A DNA stretch of 64,000 bases from Ascarosepion bandense (GCA_037127315.1 JBBBDQ010000401.1:62001-126000), one strand, 5' to 3'; positions 1-11,055 are shown, counted from the stretch's first letter. Notes: generated from the letters alone by a model not told the origin. Made by a program: numbers and translations.

Positions 1-239
1 TTTGGATCAAAGCAGCTCCTTTGGGATTTCGCGATTGTATTTGATTCTGGACTTCCCATTGGCTGATAAATAAAATTCACGTAGGCTCGCGAAATGGAAA
101 TTTAATATTTGATTATTTTTTATTTTTCAACCGGAACATCTGCGCGAACCCAGATGCGCAAAGACGACTTTTGGTCATTTTCCTTTTTGTCGTGAGAGAG
201 CAAACATCCTGTCCATCGCTTTTGCTCGGTCGGTATCAG
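1..239. other. unresolved flank
   Basis: No coding potential or recognisable repeat family was seen. The stretch leads directly into the minisatellite. Confidence 0.3.
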
Positions 240-1210
240 CACAAGAGATCAAACCACTTGATGGAGATCACAGATGAATCATCAAAGGTGCTCTCTGAGA
301 ATACGACTTGACAGAAAGTACACATAATTTGAGATCATACGACTTGATGAAGAGCACAGAATTCGAGAAATTTGCTCTCTGCGGTTTTACGACTTGATAG
401 AGAGCAAACTTATTGCAAGAAATGCGCTCTCTGAGTTCATTCGACTTGATGGAGAGGACAAATATTTCAAGAAAGGTGCTTTATCAGGTCATACAACTTG
501 ATGGAGAGTGCAAATTATTCAAGAAAGATGCTGTCTGAGGTCATATGACTTAACGGAGACGCACATACTTCAGGAAATGTGCTCTATCAAGTCATACGAC
601 TTGACGGAGAGCACACATATGCTTCTTAAGTTCTTAAGCCTTGATGGAAGGATAAATAATTCAAGAAAGGTGCTTTCTGCCGTCATACAACTTGATGCAG
701 AACACACATAATTCCATAAGTGAGCTATTTGTGGACATAGGACTTGATGAAAAGCAAACATCATTCAAGAAACGTTCTCAGTGTTCATACGCCTTGATAG
801 TGGACACAGGTAATTTAAAAAATGTGCTCTCTGCTGTCATGTACCTTAATGGAGGGAACACATAATTCAATAAATGTGATCTCTGAGGTCGGACACATAT
901 TTCAAGAAAGCTGTTCCCTGTGGGCATACGACTTGATGATTATCACACATAGTTCAAGAAAATGCATTCTGTTTTTGACACACATTGGTCAAGAAGTGTT
1001 CTCTCTCTGGTCATATGACTTGATGGAGAGCACACATAATTCTGAAAATGTGCACTCTGAGGCCATTCGACTTGATGGAGAACATACATATTTCAAGAAA
1101 TTTCCTCTCTAAGGTCATACGACAGAATGGAAAGCACGCATAATTCAAGAAATATGCACTCTGAGGTCATACAACTTGGTGGATAGCACTCCTAATTCAA
1201 GAAATGTACT
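240..1210. repeat. 51-52 bp minisatellite with hairpin unit
   Basis: About 18-19 diverged head-to-tail units. The landmark GACTTGATGG recurs near 255, 305, 341, 391, 443, 495, 547, 598, 689, 741 and 791 and onward, mostly 50-52 bases apart with a few shortened units. Each unit holds GCTCTC about 20 bases before GAGAGC, so a single unit can fold into a hairpin. Short reading frames at 508-711 and 822-1112 are products of the repeat: the unit length is not a multiple of three, so no peptide period is kept. Confidence 0.85.
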
Positions 1211-1450
1211 GTTGTGGTGCATTGGATATCGGCTCGGAACGAGAAATCGGGGAGCCGAGTTCGAGTTCCAGCCGAATTCATTGCATTCACTTACGCGCAA
1301 ATACCCTTGGGAAAGGTATTAATCCGTCTCTTCCTTCCAGTTATGGGTTAAATAACAGGACAGATTGGGTTCTATAGCCTTGGTCGGCAACCAGTCTACC
1401 ACAGAAAGCAATGGCAACCTACTCCGGGACAATCTTCTGCCCAGTCAGTA
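1211..1450 (+). mobile_element. SINE-A copy, tRNA-like head and body
   Basis: The head has an A-box-like GTGGTGCATTGG and a B-box-like GAGTTCGAGTTCC about 40 bases downstream, as in tRNA-derived SINEs. The body ends inside the conserved GATAATCTTCTGCCCAGTCAG region, so the (TGAC)n tail is missing. At least a dozen relatives lie elsewhere in the window. Confidence 0.8.
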
Positions 1451-1795
1451 GTTTTTAATAAGATACTCTTTTGTACATACTAACACAAAAGAAAAATTGT
1501 AATATTCATTTAAATCGTATATGCGCCTATATATATTTGGTGGCTAATCAAAGCTTGTTTCTGCTTGACTGAAATTATATCTTCTCAGTCCTGTTTCCCA
1601 GATATTGCGCCTTCAAATTATTTCGTTCGAACATTACAGAATTCTCTTTAAAAAAGAAATAAATTTTCTGAAAGATTGTCAAAGATTGTCCGGAAAAGAC
1701 AATATTCTGGAATCTTGGTATTACGACGCTGCGCAAAAGACGGTGGAAGCTACTATAACAAACCGGTAAATAATATTTATTTTTATAATAAAATA
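1451..1795. other. unresolved intergenic sequence
   Basis: AT-rich. No gene, RNA or repeat family was recognised. Confidence 0.3.
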
Positions 1796-2065
1796 CAAAG
1801 AATGTGGCACAAGGTCAAAAATAGAGATTGGTGAAGGCTGGTTTTCGACAGTCTTAAGATAATTTAGCTAGCCTCGTTTGCTGACCCAAGTAGACTATAT
1901 AATTTTCCTTGCACCAAAACATCACAGCCTTGCTTACAATTCTTACTACAAACACCAGTATTCCTTAAAAATCCAACTAATCCCATATGTGCATTTTTCC
2001 TGTTGGGAGTGGTGAATAACATGTTTAAAAATGAATAACCCAATGAATATTTATACAATGGAAAA
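1796..2065. repeat. dispersed repeat R1, copy 1
   Basis: Shares many short blocks in the same order with 22016-22290, for example AATGTGGCACA, TTAGCTAGCC, CTGACCCAAG and TTCTNACTACAA. It has no recognisable protein or RNA origin. Two copies in one window make it a dispersed repeat of unknown class. Confidence 0.6.
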
Positions 2066-2636
2066 AATATTTACAAGAAACTAAACAAAATGTTGTTAGT
2101 AATACCCTCACACATAATTCTTAATCGTGACAGGGACATCAGTTAGCTTGAGAAAAATTATGCGGGGCGTCTTTAAATTAAACTGTCATTCGTCTAAAAA
2201 TACGCAACAAAACTGTAAATATACTCTTCGTAGTTAACGTTTAAAATTGGTAAAATATCTTCATTTTTTGTTTAATTTCATAAGCCGAACGATCTTTTGG
2301 GCCATCCTACTACCGTCACTCTATTTCTCTAGATACACAAAAAAATTACATGAAACAATCCTATTATAATTATACTTGTTCTTCCTTTCGTTAGTTCGCA
2401 CGATCGCTATGTCCTGCCAATATCTCATACATAATGAAATATTCCGTTTTGATCGCGTGAAAAAGGGGGTAAAAGACATTTCTCGGTGAGAAAATGAAAG
2501 ATAAGTTTCAGGAAAAGAGAAAAAGTTACAAATCTCATAAACTTAAGAATCAAAATTTCTCAGAAATTTCAAAAAAAGAAAAACTGTGAATTTTTCACGG
2601 GTTAAAACTAGATAAAGAAAAAAACTACAGTATTTA
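2066..2636. other. unresolved intergenic sequence
   Basis: AT-rich. Nothing was recognised. Confidence 0.3.
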
Positions 2637-2928
2637 CATTATTCGGACTAATGCTCATCTTTGTTGCCATTTGTAAGACGTTTTGGCCGTTGTACGCTCC
2701 GGCCTTCTTCAGGTGCTAGGAATTTCGAACCGAACCCATTATTACGAACACTGGGGTGCATCATTCTCATTCCTTGCCTAGTAGTAATGCTTAGATTGGA
2801 AGTCATGAGTTATCTCCCTCTAACCCTACAAGTTACTTGTTCACCACTGCTGTAGCCTGGTATTGAACTCACAACTCTTTGGGTCAAGTCACAGGAACTA
2901 ATCAACGTCTATATCTACTGGAACATGA
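2637..2928 (-). mobile_element. SINE-C copy
   Basis: Read on the minus strand, a B-box-like GAGTTCAATACCAGGC is followed by GGAGATAACTCATGAC and then CTGAAGA-AGGCCGG with a downstream CGGCC arm and AAAACGTC. Related copies lie at 60905-61135, 62600-62895 and 62972-63064. The CTGAAGA-stem-GAAACGTC portion (clearest in the 62.6 kb copy) resembles a hammerhead core, but I see no convincing stem I. Confidence 0.65.
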
Positions 2929-2989
2929 TTCCTTAAAAAAATAAACAAAATGGTGTTAGTAATAACTCTCCCTCACATGAAAGCTTTAA

Positions 2990-3116
2990 AACTAATCCAT
3001 GGTCCTGGAGCTCAGACTCAGCCTAAAGAATATTTGTGTGAAGTTTGGTGAGAACCGGATAAAAATTGTGGATTTGTATAAAAGACAGATAAAAAGACAC
3101 ACACACAAACATCTTG

Positions 3117-3169
<53 letters not shown>

Positions 3170-3382
3170 CGATTTTCTGCACTATGCAACCTTGAAACTT
3201 CTGAATATCGTTCCTTATGTCTTTGTCTATGAGTGTATCAAATTTGATTAAAATCGGACCACTCCTTCTATAACCCGATTTTTTCGATTATCCTCGTGGG
3301 TACATCGACACAAAACCTGACTAAGAACACTGTGTAAATTTTCAAGAAAATCGGTTCAGCCGTTTCGGAGTCTATAGGTAAC

Positions 3383-3430
<48 letters not shown>

Positions 3431-3432
3431 AC
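2990..3432 (+). mobile_element. retroelement 3' end with (TA)n and (AC)n
   Basis: A (TA)n array (about 3121-3167) is followed by a block containing AAAATCGGTTCAGCCGTTTCGG that ends in (AC)n (3387-3428). The block is duplicated almost exactly at 5015-5240. The 'ATCGGTTCAGCCGTTT' phrase before a microsatellite is typical of non-LTR retrotransposon 3' ends in invertebrates; no coding part is left. A shorter, more diverged relative ends in (AC)n at about 3110. Confidence 0.6.
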
Positions 3433-4433
3433 AATGTTCCATTTATAAATAAGTTTAGATAGATGTTTCAGGCCGTACGAGTCTCAGACAAACGCATACT
3501 TCCTCTGTTGTCCCGATATACATTTTGTTGTCCACGCGAATATTTTTACAGACGCCAATATAAATAAAAAATAAAAATAAAAGCGTGACGTGTCCAACCC
3601 AACCCCTCTTTCTAGATGGGTAATTGCGTGTATGAAGTGACACGCCTGGCCAGTTAGCAACCACTGACCACCATCCTCTGGTTCATCCACTGCAAATATC
3701 AGCAGCATCAAGTGGTTGACAACGATGCGATAAAACATTTATAAACAGGCCCTGGAGTTTGCCACGCGTAATGTTTTACTCTATTCCCAGGTAAGTAAAA
3801 AAAATATATATATACACTTTTTTTTAATTTATTAAAGTCTGTGTTTTGGTTAGATTACTACAAATGATAGTTTTCACATCTTTCAGATCAGAACATATCT
3901 CTTTCAATGTTGTTGACGATACAAAAAATATGTCTACCGACAGGTAAGTGACTTGTATTGTCGATATATATATATATATATACTTGCGTACTGAATAGAC
4001 AGACGTGCTTGGCTATTTGTTTGAATCTTGATTTCAATAACCCATTGTCATCTCATACACAGTTCTTTTTGGTTTTTTGTTTTGTTTTTTGCTCTTTTGT
4101 TTTTTTGTTTTTTGTTTGTCTTTTTATTCAACCTGTCCGTTTATTCAATGCTTTGTTTTCTTGAAAACAAATTAATTTTCCAACCTATCCATTTATTCCG
4201 GACCAATTTTATTTGTTTTATTAAAATCTCTCATATGAATTTTCTCCTCCATATTGTATTTTCTGATGAAGCTTTATAAAAGCGAAATATGTTAAATTTG
4301 TAAACGTTTCCTGTTTCTTATTCTAGCCTCTGATAATATACACAAATCAAATTATTAAATATTTACTTCAGATAACCAGTAAATAAACACTTTTAACAGC
4401 CATTTTATTTTTTTAAGTCAAACCACAGTACTT

Positions 4434-4436
<3 letters not shown>
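3433..4436. other. unresolved, with a hammerhead-like motif
   Basis: T-rich with small (TA)n runs near 3806 and 3966. At 4262-4290 there is CTGATGA, a GCTTT/AAAGC stem and GAAAT, which is the core order of a hammerhead. No stem I partner was found, so it is probably a decayed Penelope end. A worse copy lies at about 4830-4870. Confidence 0.4.

Positions 4437-4466
<30 letters not shown>
4437..4466. repeat. (TA)n microsatellite
   Basis: About 15 TA units. Confidence 0.95.
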
Positions 4467-4468
<2 letters not shown>

Positions 4469-4966
4469 AAATGTTTGATAACAAAGATGGTGTGGAGTAG
4501 TTTTATTTTTATATTTGTTACCGTTTAACAAATATTTGACGGTAGCAAATGAAGACATTCCATGACATTCTCATAGAGGTAATTATACAAATTCAGAATC
4601 GTCCGGTTCACACTCCTCCGGTATTTTGAACACCACTACAGGTGTATTCTTTGTTTCTTGTTTAGGATCGGGCTTCCGGTTCGTTCTAAAGTATTTTTAT
4701 TTCACTTCCAGTAACCTATATTGTGTCTTAGTAGAATTATACCCTTGCTTGGGTTTGTTTTCTTTCATATGAAAATTAGCAGTATCTGTGAACATTTAAC
4801 GCTTTTCCTGTCTTGAATTTTCTGATGACGCTATTTTAAATTTAATGATTGAATATGTTCCGAGCGAGTTCCGAGACAACAAAATACATGTGGATATGCC
4901 CGTTAGCATCGCTGAGTATTTTTGATTAACAACTTTCACAAAATATTGCAATTACTCTGATCTTGC

Positions 4967-4970
<4 letters not shown>
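4467..4970. other. unresolved intergenic sequence
   Basis: Nothing was recognised beyond the decayed CTGATGA motif near 4830. Confidence 0.3.
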
Positions 4971-5018
<48 letters not shown>

Positions 5019-5240
5019 CGATTTTCTGCACTATGCAACCTTGAAACTTCTGAATATCGTTTCTTATGTCTTTGTCTATGAGTGTATCAAACTTGATTAA
5101 AATCGGACCACTCCTTCTATAACCCGATTTTTTCGATTATCCTCGTGGGTACATCGACACAAAACCTGACTGTGTAAATTTTCAAGAAAATCGGTTCAGC
5201 CGTTTCGGAGTCTATAGGTAACGGACACACACACACAGAG
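4971..5240 (+). mobile_element. retroelement 3' end, second copy
   Basis: (TA)n at 4971-5014 followed by a near copy of 3168-3400. It lacks about 14 bases within the segment after CCTGACT and has a much shorter (AC)n tail. Both copies have (TA)n at the 5' side and (AC)n at the 3' side. Confidence 0.7.
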
Positions 5241-5735
5241 ACAATACTGAATGTAGAGCATGAAAAATGGTATACATAAAGATTCAAAATTGGCAAGGCT
5301 TACTTTGTCACTGAAGCAAACCTTAAAAACAGGAGAGCTTTATGATCGCCTCTATCCTTCCTTTTATTTATTTTTCTATTTTTTCTTTCCTTTTATCCAG
5401 CTAAATACTAAAAAAGCTTTAACGAGAAAAAAAGAATAAATTTTTCTTTCGTATTTTTTTCTGACAGTCAAACTAGAATATTCTATTATTTATAAATTAT
5501 ACAAAAGAAGAGTGTGTAGCGTAGCGGATATGCAAAAAGAGAAACAAGCAGAATTATAATATGTTTATTTCTGTATTTTATTCGCATCTTTCTTTTCAAA
5601 ATGACTTCCTACATTTGCCCCAAAATTGTTTTCCTTGTCATAACGGAAATGCGTATTTATGAATACCAGATTTCTATTCCAGCCTACTCGTTTATTTTAT
5701 GCTGTTTTCTCTCCATCTTTGATTAGTGCAGAAAC
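5241..5735. other. unresolved intergenic sequence
   Basis: No coding or repeat signal was recognised. Confidence 0.3.
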
Positions 5736-5739
5736 TAAA

Positions 5740-5998
5740 ACTCATTTGCATTTCGGTAAGATGAAAAGATCATCTGATTTTGAGATAGTTAAATGCAGCC
5801 GTCACTTCTACTCTATAAGTTTCTTTTCTCTCACTACCCGCCTGTGAAATTCCCTGCCGTTTATTTGCTTCGCTGATAACTACAACTTTCAAAAATCCCG
5901 TTCATTTATTTTTTCTTTTCTCGGCCCTTCTTATTTTCGATCTTGTCTCTCCCTTACTTTGGGTGAAACGATTGGAAAACAAAAAAGAAAAAAGAAAA
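5740..5998 (+). pseudogene. CR1/jockey-like LINE 3' end
   Basis: Matches the 3' part of the LINE ends at 35680-36165 and 41577-41872. A stretch reading like 'AKCSRHFYSISFFSLTTRL*NSLP' corresponds to the C-terminal tail of the reverse transcriptase polyprotein. The copy ends with GGGTGAAACGATTGG and an A-rich tail. It is truncated at the 5' side and interrupted by stops. Confidence 0.6.
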
Positions 5999-6680
5999 AA
6001 AGACAGATTTTGAGAATAGTGTTATGAATGTCGAATTCTTGAAAGCATAAGAAATAGTTCCTCATCCCAAGGGTTTCTGATATTGTTGATTTTGAAAGTG
6101 ACAGTCCTAAGCTTAATCATAGGAGTACTTGGAAGTGTTTGAAATCCTCTTGTAGAAAGATTAAAACAAGAATGAGAAAAAGTGCAAGAATCGCAACTAA
6201 AGCGTTAAAGATTTAAATATTGCAGTCCATTTGTCCCCTTTCGAAAACACAATCACCAGATTTATCTGATTTCCAGATAGTAATAATAATAGTCATAAAA
6301 AATGCCTCCTTCTTGATGTGGCTCTTCTGATGACCACGCTGGTTCACCGAACGACTAGTTATCAAACAAAAACTGATCCATATTCATAATAACCTAGTAG
6401 GCTCCGGGTGAATCTAAAAAAATAGATTTATTCTCAAGCTTATTGGCTAATATATATTTTCACAATTTTTAAACAGTCTAAGAAAGAAGAATATTGTTGA
6501 TCATATTCTGAATTTGCGTCTCGAAAATTTCATTTTTAAAAGATACAATACCGTCTGCCAAATCGAGGATACAAAACTTCAAATAATTGAAGACGGTTTC
6601 TGCCAAAATTAATTTTCAGTGACAATACTTAAATTTATCGGCATTTTTCTAGAATTATTAAATGTGGCTTCATATCTATA
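5999..6680. other. unresolved intergenic sequence
   Basis: AT-rich. Nothing was recognised. Confidence 0.3.
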
Positions 6681-7655
6681 CACTACCGACCATAAGTTTG
6701 GGACCACTTAGATTTATTCTCTAAGAGAAAGAAATAACAAATTTTATCTCTTATAAGAATAAATCTAGATATATTTCATTCTTACTAACAATTAACACCA
6801 AAATTAACATAGAGTAATTTCAAATTTAATTAACGTTAATTCATATTTTCTTTTCATCAAAGAAACCGCCACGAGCCTTTATTACTGCAGAGCAAATCCT
6901 TAGCATTCTTTCTAATAACTTACAAAAATAAGTTGGTGAAAGTGATTTCCAAGCATCCTGCAAGCATTTAAACATTTGTTTACTTTTAGGTTGTTTATTT
7001 CGAACTATACGATCAATTTCATCCCTTATTCTCCTTCTTTAATAGTGGTTTCTTGCTACACAGCCTTTAAGCCCAGCAGAATGAAGTCGTCTCTTAACAG
7101 TAGTAACAGATAATGGATGTTGCCGAGTAGAATTCATTTCAGTTGTTAATTACAGAGCGGTTTTTCTTCTACTCCTCTTGCAAGATATGATCAAGTACCT
7201 ATCCTCTACAATAGATGTAACTCTGGGCCTACCAGATCTTTTTTGTCAATATTTAACTCAGTTTCACGAAGACGTTGAAGACAATAATGCACGCCATTTT
7301 TGATAGGCTTAATTTTTAGCGATAATGCGTTCATAATATCCTTCTTTCAAAAGAATTTCAATCTGAGCTCTTTTTTCAATGCTAATCTGTTTCTTCCTTA
7401 CCATTTATACTGTAGTAATATGGTTTACAAAAATAAATTATAACATAATTATAATATCTGCATAAATCTGAATTTTCAGCAAAAACTTGATCGCAATAAG
7501 ACGAGTCAAGTAGCAAACTGAGTAAATGTTTACTTTAAAGTTGAAAAGAATACTTTTTTTTACTTGACATCTGCATAAGAATAACAAAAAATACAAACTC
7601 GGCAAATTTGATTCTGCTAAAAATTTGGGAGGACCCAAACTTATGGTCGGTTGTG
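6681..7655 (-). mobile_element. internally deleted Tc1-like transposon with intact ends
   Basis: The left end CACTACCGACCATAAGTTTG (6681-6700) and the right end (about 7631-7655) are inverted repeats differing at only a few positions. Both ends are flanked by TA, the target duplication of the Tc1/mariner superfamily. The 975 bp between them hold remnants of a minus-strand transposase but not its catalytic core, so the element cannot move by itself. Confidence 0.85.
6850..7404 (-). pseudogene. Tc1-like transposase remnant (DDE core deleted)
   Basis: From the ATG at 7404 the frame begins MVRKKQISIEKRAQIEILLK, an N-terminal helix-turn-helix of a Tc1-like DNA-binding domain. It continues with frameshifts through 'RSGRPRVTS' and 'HSAGLKGCVARN'. 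The sequence then jumps to the C-terminal tail 'LQDAWKSLSPTYFCKLLERMLRICSAVIKARGG'. Intact Tc1 transposases have about 340 residues; the whole DDE catalytic region is missing between these parts. Frameshifts and stops also break the remnant. It lies between intact terminal repeats, so it may respond to a related transposase acting in trans. Confidence 0.8.
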
Positions 7656-7754
7656 TATATATATATATATATATGAAAGATAGGGGGGGGGGGGCAATAA
7701 ATCAAATCAGTTTATCGGATGTGACGACTAGAAGCTGTTATATATATATATATT
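7656..7754. repeat. short (TA)n runs and a G run
   Basis: (TA)n at 7656-7673, a G run near 7685-7694 and another (TA)n at 7740-7753 next to the SINE-B 3' end. Confidence 0.8.
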
Positions 7755-7975
7755 ATTCATAATCAGCCGCAGACAGATCTGTTTCGCTGTATCACTGCTC
7801 ATCAGTACGGTTAGACATCCGATTGCTTTTAACCCAGGATCGAAACCCGACTAAATTGGCGTCAGTCGGCGATTCTACCTCTGAGCTATGGGCGCTCGGT
7901 AGAAGGAGGCAGACTTTTAGAGTATGATGTATCACACGCCAGTGGCCAGAGTGCTCGAATTCATTACTGAATGAG
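7755..7975 (-). mobile_element. SINE-B copy A: tRNA-like plus hammerhead
   Basis: On the minus strand, a leader of about 75 bases precedes a tRNA-like segment (about 7833-7900). Its A-box-like part is TAGCTCAGAGGTAGA and its B-box-like part GGGTTTCGATCC. A hammerhead ribozyme fold follows, then (TA)n. Copies B and C (25822-26048, 30446-30660) share leader, tRNA-like part and ribozyme in the same order, so the combination is one element and not a chance juxtaposition. Confidence 0.8.
7767..7810 (-). ncRNA. type I hammerhead ribozyme in SINE-B copy A
   Basis: Minus-strand reading: stem I CCGTA (7810-7806), core CTGATGA (7805-7799), stem II GCAGT-GAT-ACAGC with one A-A mismatch, GAAA, stem III ACA-GATC-TGT, cleavage-site C at 7772, stem I return TGCGG (7771-7767). 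Stem I forms five pairs including one G-U. The stem III strand ACAGATCTGT is a perfect palindrome, so stem III could also form between two RNA copies. The fold was drawn by eye and cleavage is untested. Confidence 0.75.
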
Positions 7976-9174
7976 GGATGTATATATCATATATATTAGC
8001 AGTTGGTGTCTGGATTTTAAATCGGAATATAAACAATTAAATAGGTTATCACATGTAACTAGAAGAGAAAATGATATCATCCAGGTATTGACATTCCAAA
8101 TTACATCAATCAAATGATTAGGAAGAACATTTCCATCAACACTGTCAGGGTCAGGAGGTCAATTAGCAAGTCTACAAAGAGATCCTACGGTGTTTACTTC
8201 GTTCAGTGTGCAATAAGAAATGAGAGTTGTGACAGGACAAATTGTGGCTGTTTCAGCACGACAATATAACTGCTCACACCGCCCTGAGCATCCGGCTGTT
8301 TTTGGCCGATAAAACATCACCGTTCTGAATAACTTTCCCATTCACGTTATCTTTGTTCGTGTGACTTTTTTTTCTCCAAGCTCAAAGGGATCATCAAGGG
8401 GTCCCGTTTTGAAGGCAGGGTGGACATCAAGAGTTCCGTAACGATGGAGCTGAGGAACACCTAAGAAGAATCCTTCCAGCAGGGCATAGAAGCATAGCAG
8501 AGAAAAATGCATTTGTCTCGAGCGGGGACTACTTTGAAGGGAAAATCATATAGTTAGATTTAAAACTGAAATAAATTGTTTGACACCATTCTCATCACTT
8601 TTCAGACAGACCTCGTACATACATACATATTTTTTAATATATGTGTGAGAAATCCTTTAGATGGTAACGTGTATGAGTGTGTGTTTGTTAGTCGGTATAT
8701 ATATGTGTGATAAAATTTTGCGGACATTTTCGTTAAAATCGTTAAGAAAGTGGTGAAGATGTATACAATAGATGCAAAGGTCAAGTTTCATTGTGAGTCA
8801 ACGAAAACATAGTTTGATTGTAATCCAATTTTGCGATTGGAACCTTTCATTGAAGATAAAAGTTAGTATTATTTAATTGATTTGTAAGTATCATTAATTT
8901 TTATGTATTATTTAAAACATTATATATTATTTTTCATCAAAATATTATCTTTATGTAACATTTAGAATATTATACAGAAATATAATAATAAATTAACTAG
9001 AATAATATTCGTAAGTACCATTTTATTTTTATGTATTTGTAGATATAAGTTGATTTTTTAAAGAATAGACTTGTAGAAAGATTGTGAAGTATGTATGTCT
9101 CTCGCTGACACATACTAGTCCTATTATGATGTTTAGATTCTACTCAATATTATTAACTTAGATATATAGTGATA
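7976..9174. other. unresolved intergenic sequence
   Basis: A minus-strand frame at 8159-8341 continues after a single stop to about 8025, but it matches no family I know. The rest is AT-rich and unrecognised. Confidence 0.3.
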
Positions 9175-10585
9175 GCGAAAACTATTGTTTTTGGTTAGAA
9201 AAAATTTTACTAAGTCAACAAAACAGACTAATTTGACTGTCAGTAGTTTATTTGCAACTATTTATTTTGATACTTTTACATTATTATACCTTGTAAAATT
9301 AATGTAAAAAAATGATATGAAAAGATTTTAGAACAAATTCGTCAATTTCTTAAAGGAAAAACATTAAAAAAATATAAAAAAACATTTTATTTTAAAAATA
9401 AAAGATACATAAAAAATATTAAGAAATTCCTAAAATATTTTGCACAAATGCTCTTTTCTTTTCAATAACTCTTACCAGCCTATTGTCAACATCTGATGTT
9501 AGATTTGCAATTTCAGCGGCTGGTAAGTTGTTTGCAGCAACTTTAACTGCCTCCCAGAGATCACACTTGCTGTTGAATTGCCTTCCATTAGAATAAATAT
9601 CTCTCTTGAGGATGCTCCACAGGTTCTCAATGGGATTCAAGTCACAGCTATTTGAAGGCCAGTCCAGAAGAGAATCTTCAACAAATCCCTTTTCTTTCAA
9701 CCAAGATTTAGTAAACTTTGATGCATGACTTGGTGCGTTATCTTGTATAAAGATCATAGATCTACGCTTGGCTAAAGACTGGTTATCACGCCATTCAAAA
9801 AATATTGCTCTAGAAAATCACTTTTACAATTCATTTTAACCCCGTCGTTCGATTTAAATGGACCAACGAGCTCATTAACAGTAATCCCAGCCCGTATCAT
9901 GATCTCACCGCCGCCTTGTTGGCGTTTAAAAAAAATTCTTGATTAATGTTACTTGCAAACCCATTCTTGAGCCCATCCATCGGGCCCATCGAGGGTGATC
10001 CTTGATTCGTCTGTAAAAAGCAATTTACTGAAATTTTTTGCCCACTGTAATCTTCTTTCCTTATGATTTTTTGTTAAAATGGGTTTCTTTATTTGATTTC
10101 TGCTTTAATGCTTTACCCCTTGTTTCCCTTGACACCATAGGAGCTACAGCGTCCTCAAATATGAACGCACTTGACGCCTTTGGGTTTCGTTTAATTCCCT
10201 TCGGACATGTGATAGATCTCGCTTTGTTAAATTCCTGAATTCAGCCTGAGATTTTTTTTCCTTGGTCCCTTTTCAAATCCTTAGAAATTTTAAGTGAAGA
10301 TTTTCCTTTGCTAATTTCTTTGATTATATAGTTCTTTTCATTCATTGTTAGTTCTTTTTTACGAGCCATAATACTAAATTCTAGTTCTTGGATATAATCT
10401 CTTGACACTGCAAATTGCTATAATTACTGAAAAAATACTAAATATCAATCTGGAATTGAAAATTGGGATTTAATTGCTTTCATGCTTACTCGCTTCACAT
10501 AATAGTATAAATTATTTCATTGGATAACACGTATCTATGAATTTTGCAAAAAATATTTGACAATAACTCTTTTGCATATAATCTC
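9175..10585 (-). mobile_element. Tc1-like transposon, probable extent
   Basis: The broken transposase at 9419-10369 is flanked by AT-rich arms. Weakly similar inverted ends (GCGAAAACTATTG near 9175, and GCAAAAGAGTTATTG read on the minus strand near 10580) suggest an element of about 1.4 kb, but the ends are too diverged for certainty. Confidence 0.4.
9419..10369 (-). pseudogene. DD37E-type Tc1-like transposase, broken
   Basis: The ATG at 10369 opens MARKKELTMNEKNYIIKEISKG, an N-terminal DNA-binding helix-turn-helix. After a stop and frameshifts, the first catalytic Asp is visible in TDESRITLDGPDGWAQEW. 'GGGEIMIRAGITVNELVGP' follows. The final part (9757-9419) is an open frame of 112 codons containing QDNAPSH, with the second Asp, and WPSNSCDLNPIENLW, with the catalytic Glu. 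I count 37 residues between the second Asp and the Glu; classical Tc1 has 34. At least one stop and three frame changes make it a pseudogene of nearly full length (about 317 codons). Confidence 0.85.
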
Positions 10586-10595
10586 TAGACGTAGT

Positions 10596-10596
10596 T

Positions 10597-10663
<67 letters not shown>

Positions 10664-10720
10664 AACATTATTTTTAATACCTACTCGTGTTTGAATAGAT
10701 AGTCTGTTTTTAACTAAACA

Positions 10721-10776
<56 letters not shown>
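10596..10776. repeat. (TA)n/(TG)n and (TA)n microsatellites
   Basis: TA then about 25 TG units (10596-10660), and a long TA array (10722-10775). The minus-strand frame across them is an artefact encoding IY and HT runs. Confidence 0.95.
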
Positions 10777-10778
<2 letters not shown>

Positions 10779-10982
10779 GTTGTTAGGAAAATATTTGTCA
10801 TTCGGCATTGCTGAAAAAAATTCCCCAAAATATTAAGGCTTATACATATATATAAATATACTGCTTAATTTAAAAAAGAGTATCTACTAAAACACAGGTA
10901 TCTCTAAAAAATAATGTTAAAACAAATAAATTAAAATATGTTTTTTGTTAATCCATTTCCTAAATTTCTGGAGATTTTCCTA

Positions 10983-10992
10983 AAATATATAT

Positions 10993-11051
<59 letters not shown>
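10983..11051. repeat. (TG)n microsatellite
   Basis: A short TA run, then a TG array of about 29 units. Confidence 0.95.

Positions 11052-11055
<4 letters not shown>

Noticed and set aside
508..1112. Repeat protein encoded by the minisatellite
   Set aside because: The unit length is not a multiple of three and frames change between units, so no peptide repeat is maintained.
240..1210. CRISPR-like direct repeats
   Set aside because: There are no unique spacers; the whole 51-52 bp unit is repeated and diverges evenly. The sequence is eukaryotic. The same applies to 43418-44530.
2637..2928. Hammerhead ribozyme in SINE-C
   Set aside because: CTGAAGA, a GGCCG/CGGTC-type stem and GAAACGTC are in the right order, but stem I partners could not be found in any of the copies, so I list it only as similar.
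10535..10828. Frames encoding long IY, HT, CV or YY runs (also near 15436, 23128, 38221, 42861 and 46566)
   Set aside because: They are translations of (TA)n, (TG)n, (GATA)n and (AAT)n microsatellites and have no other protein content.
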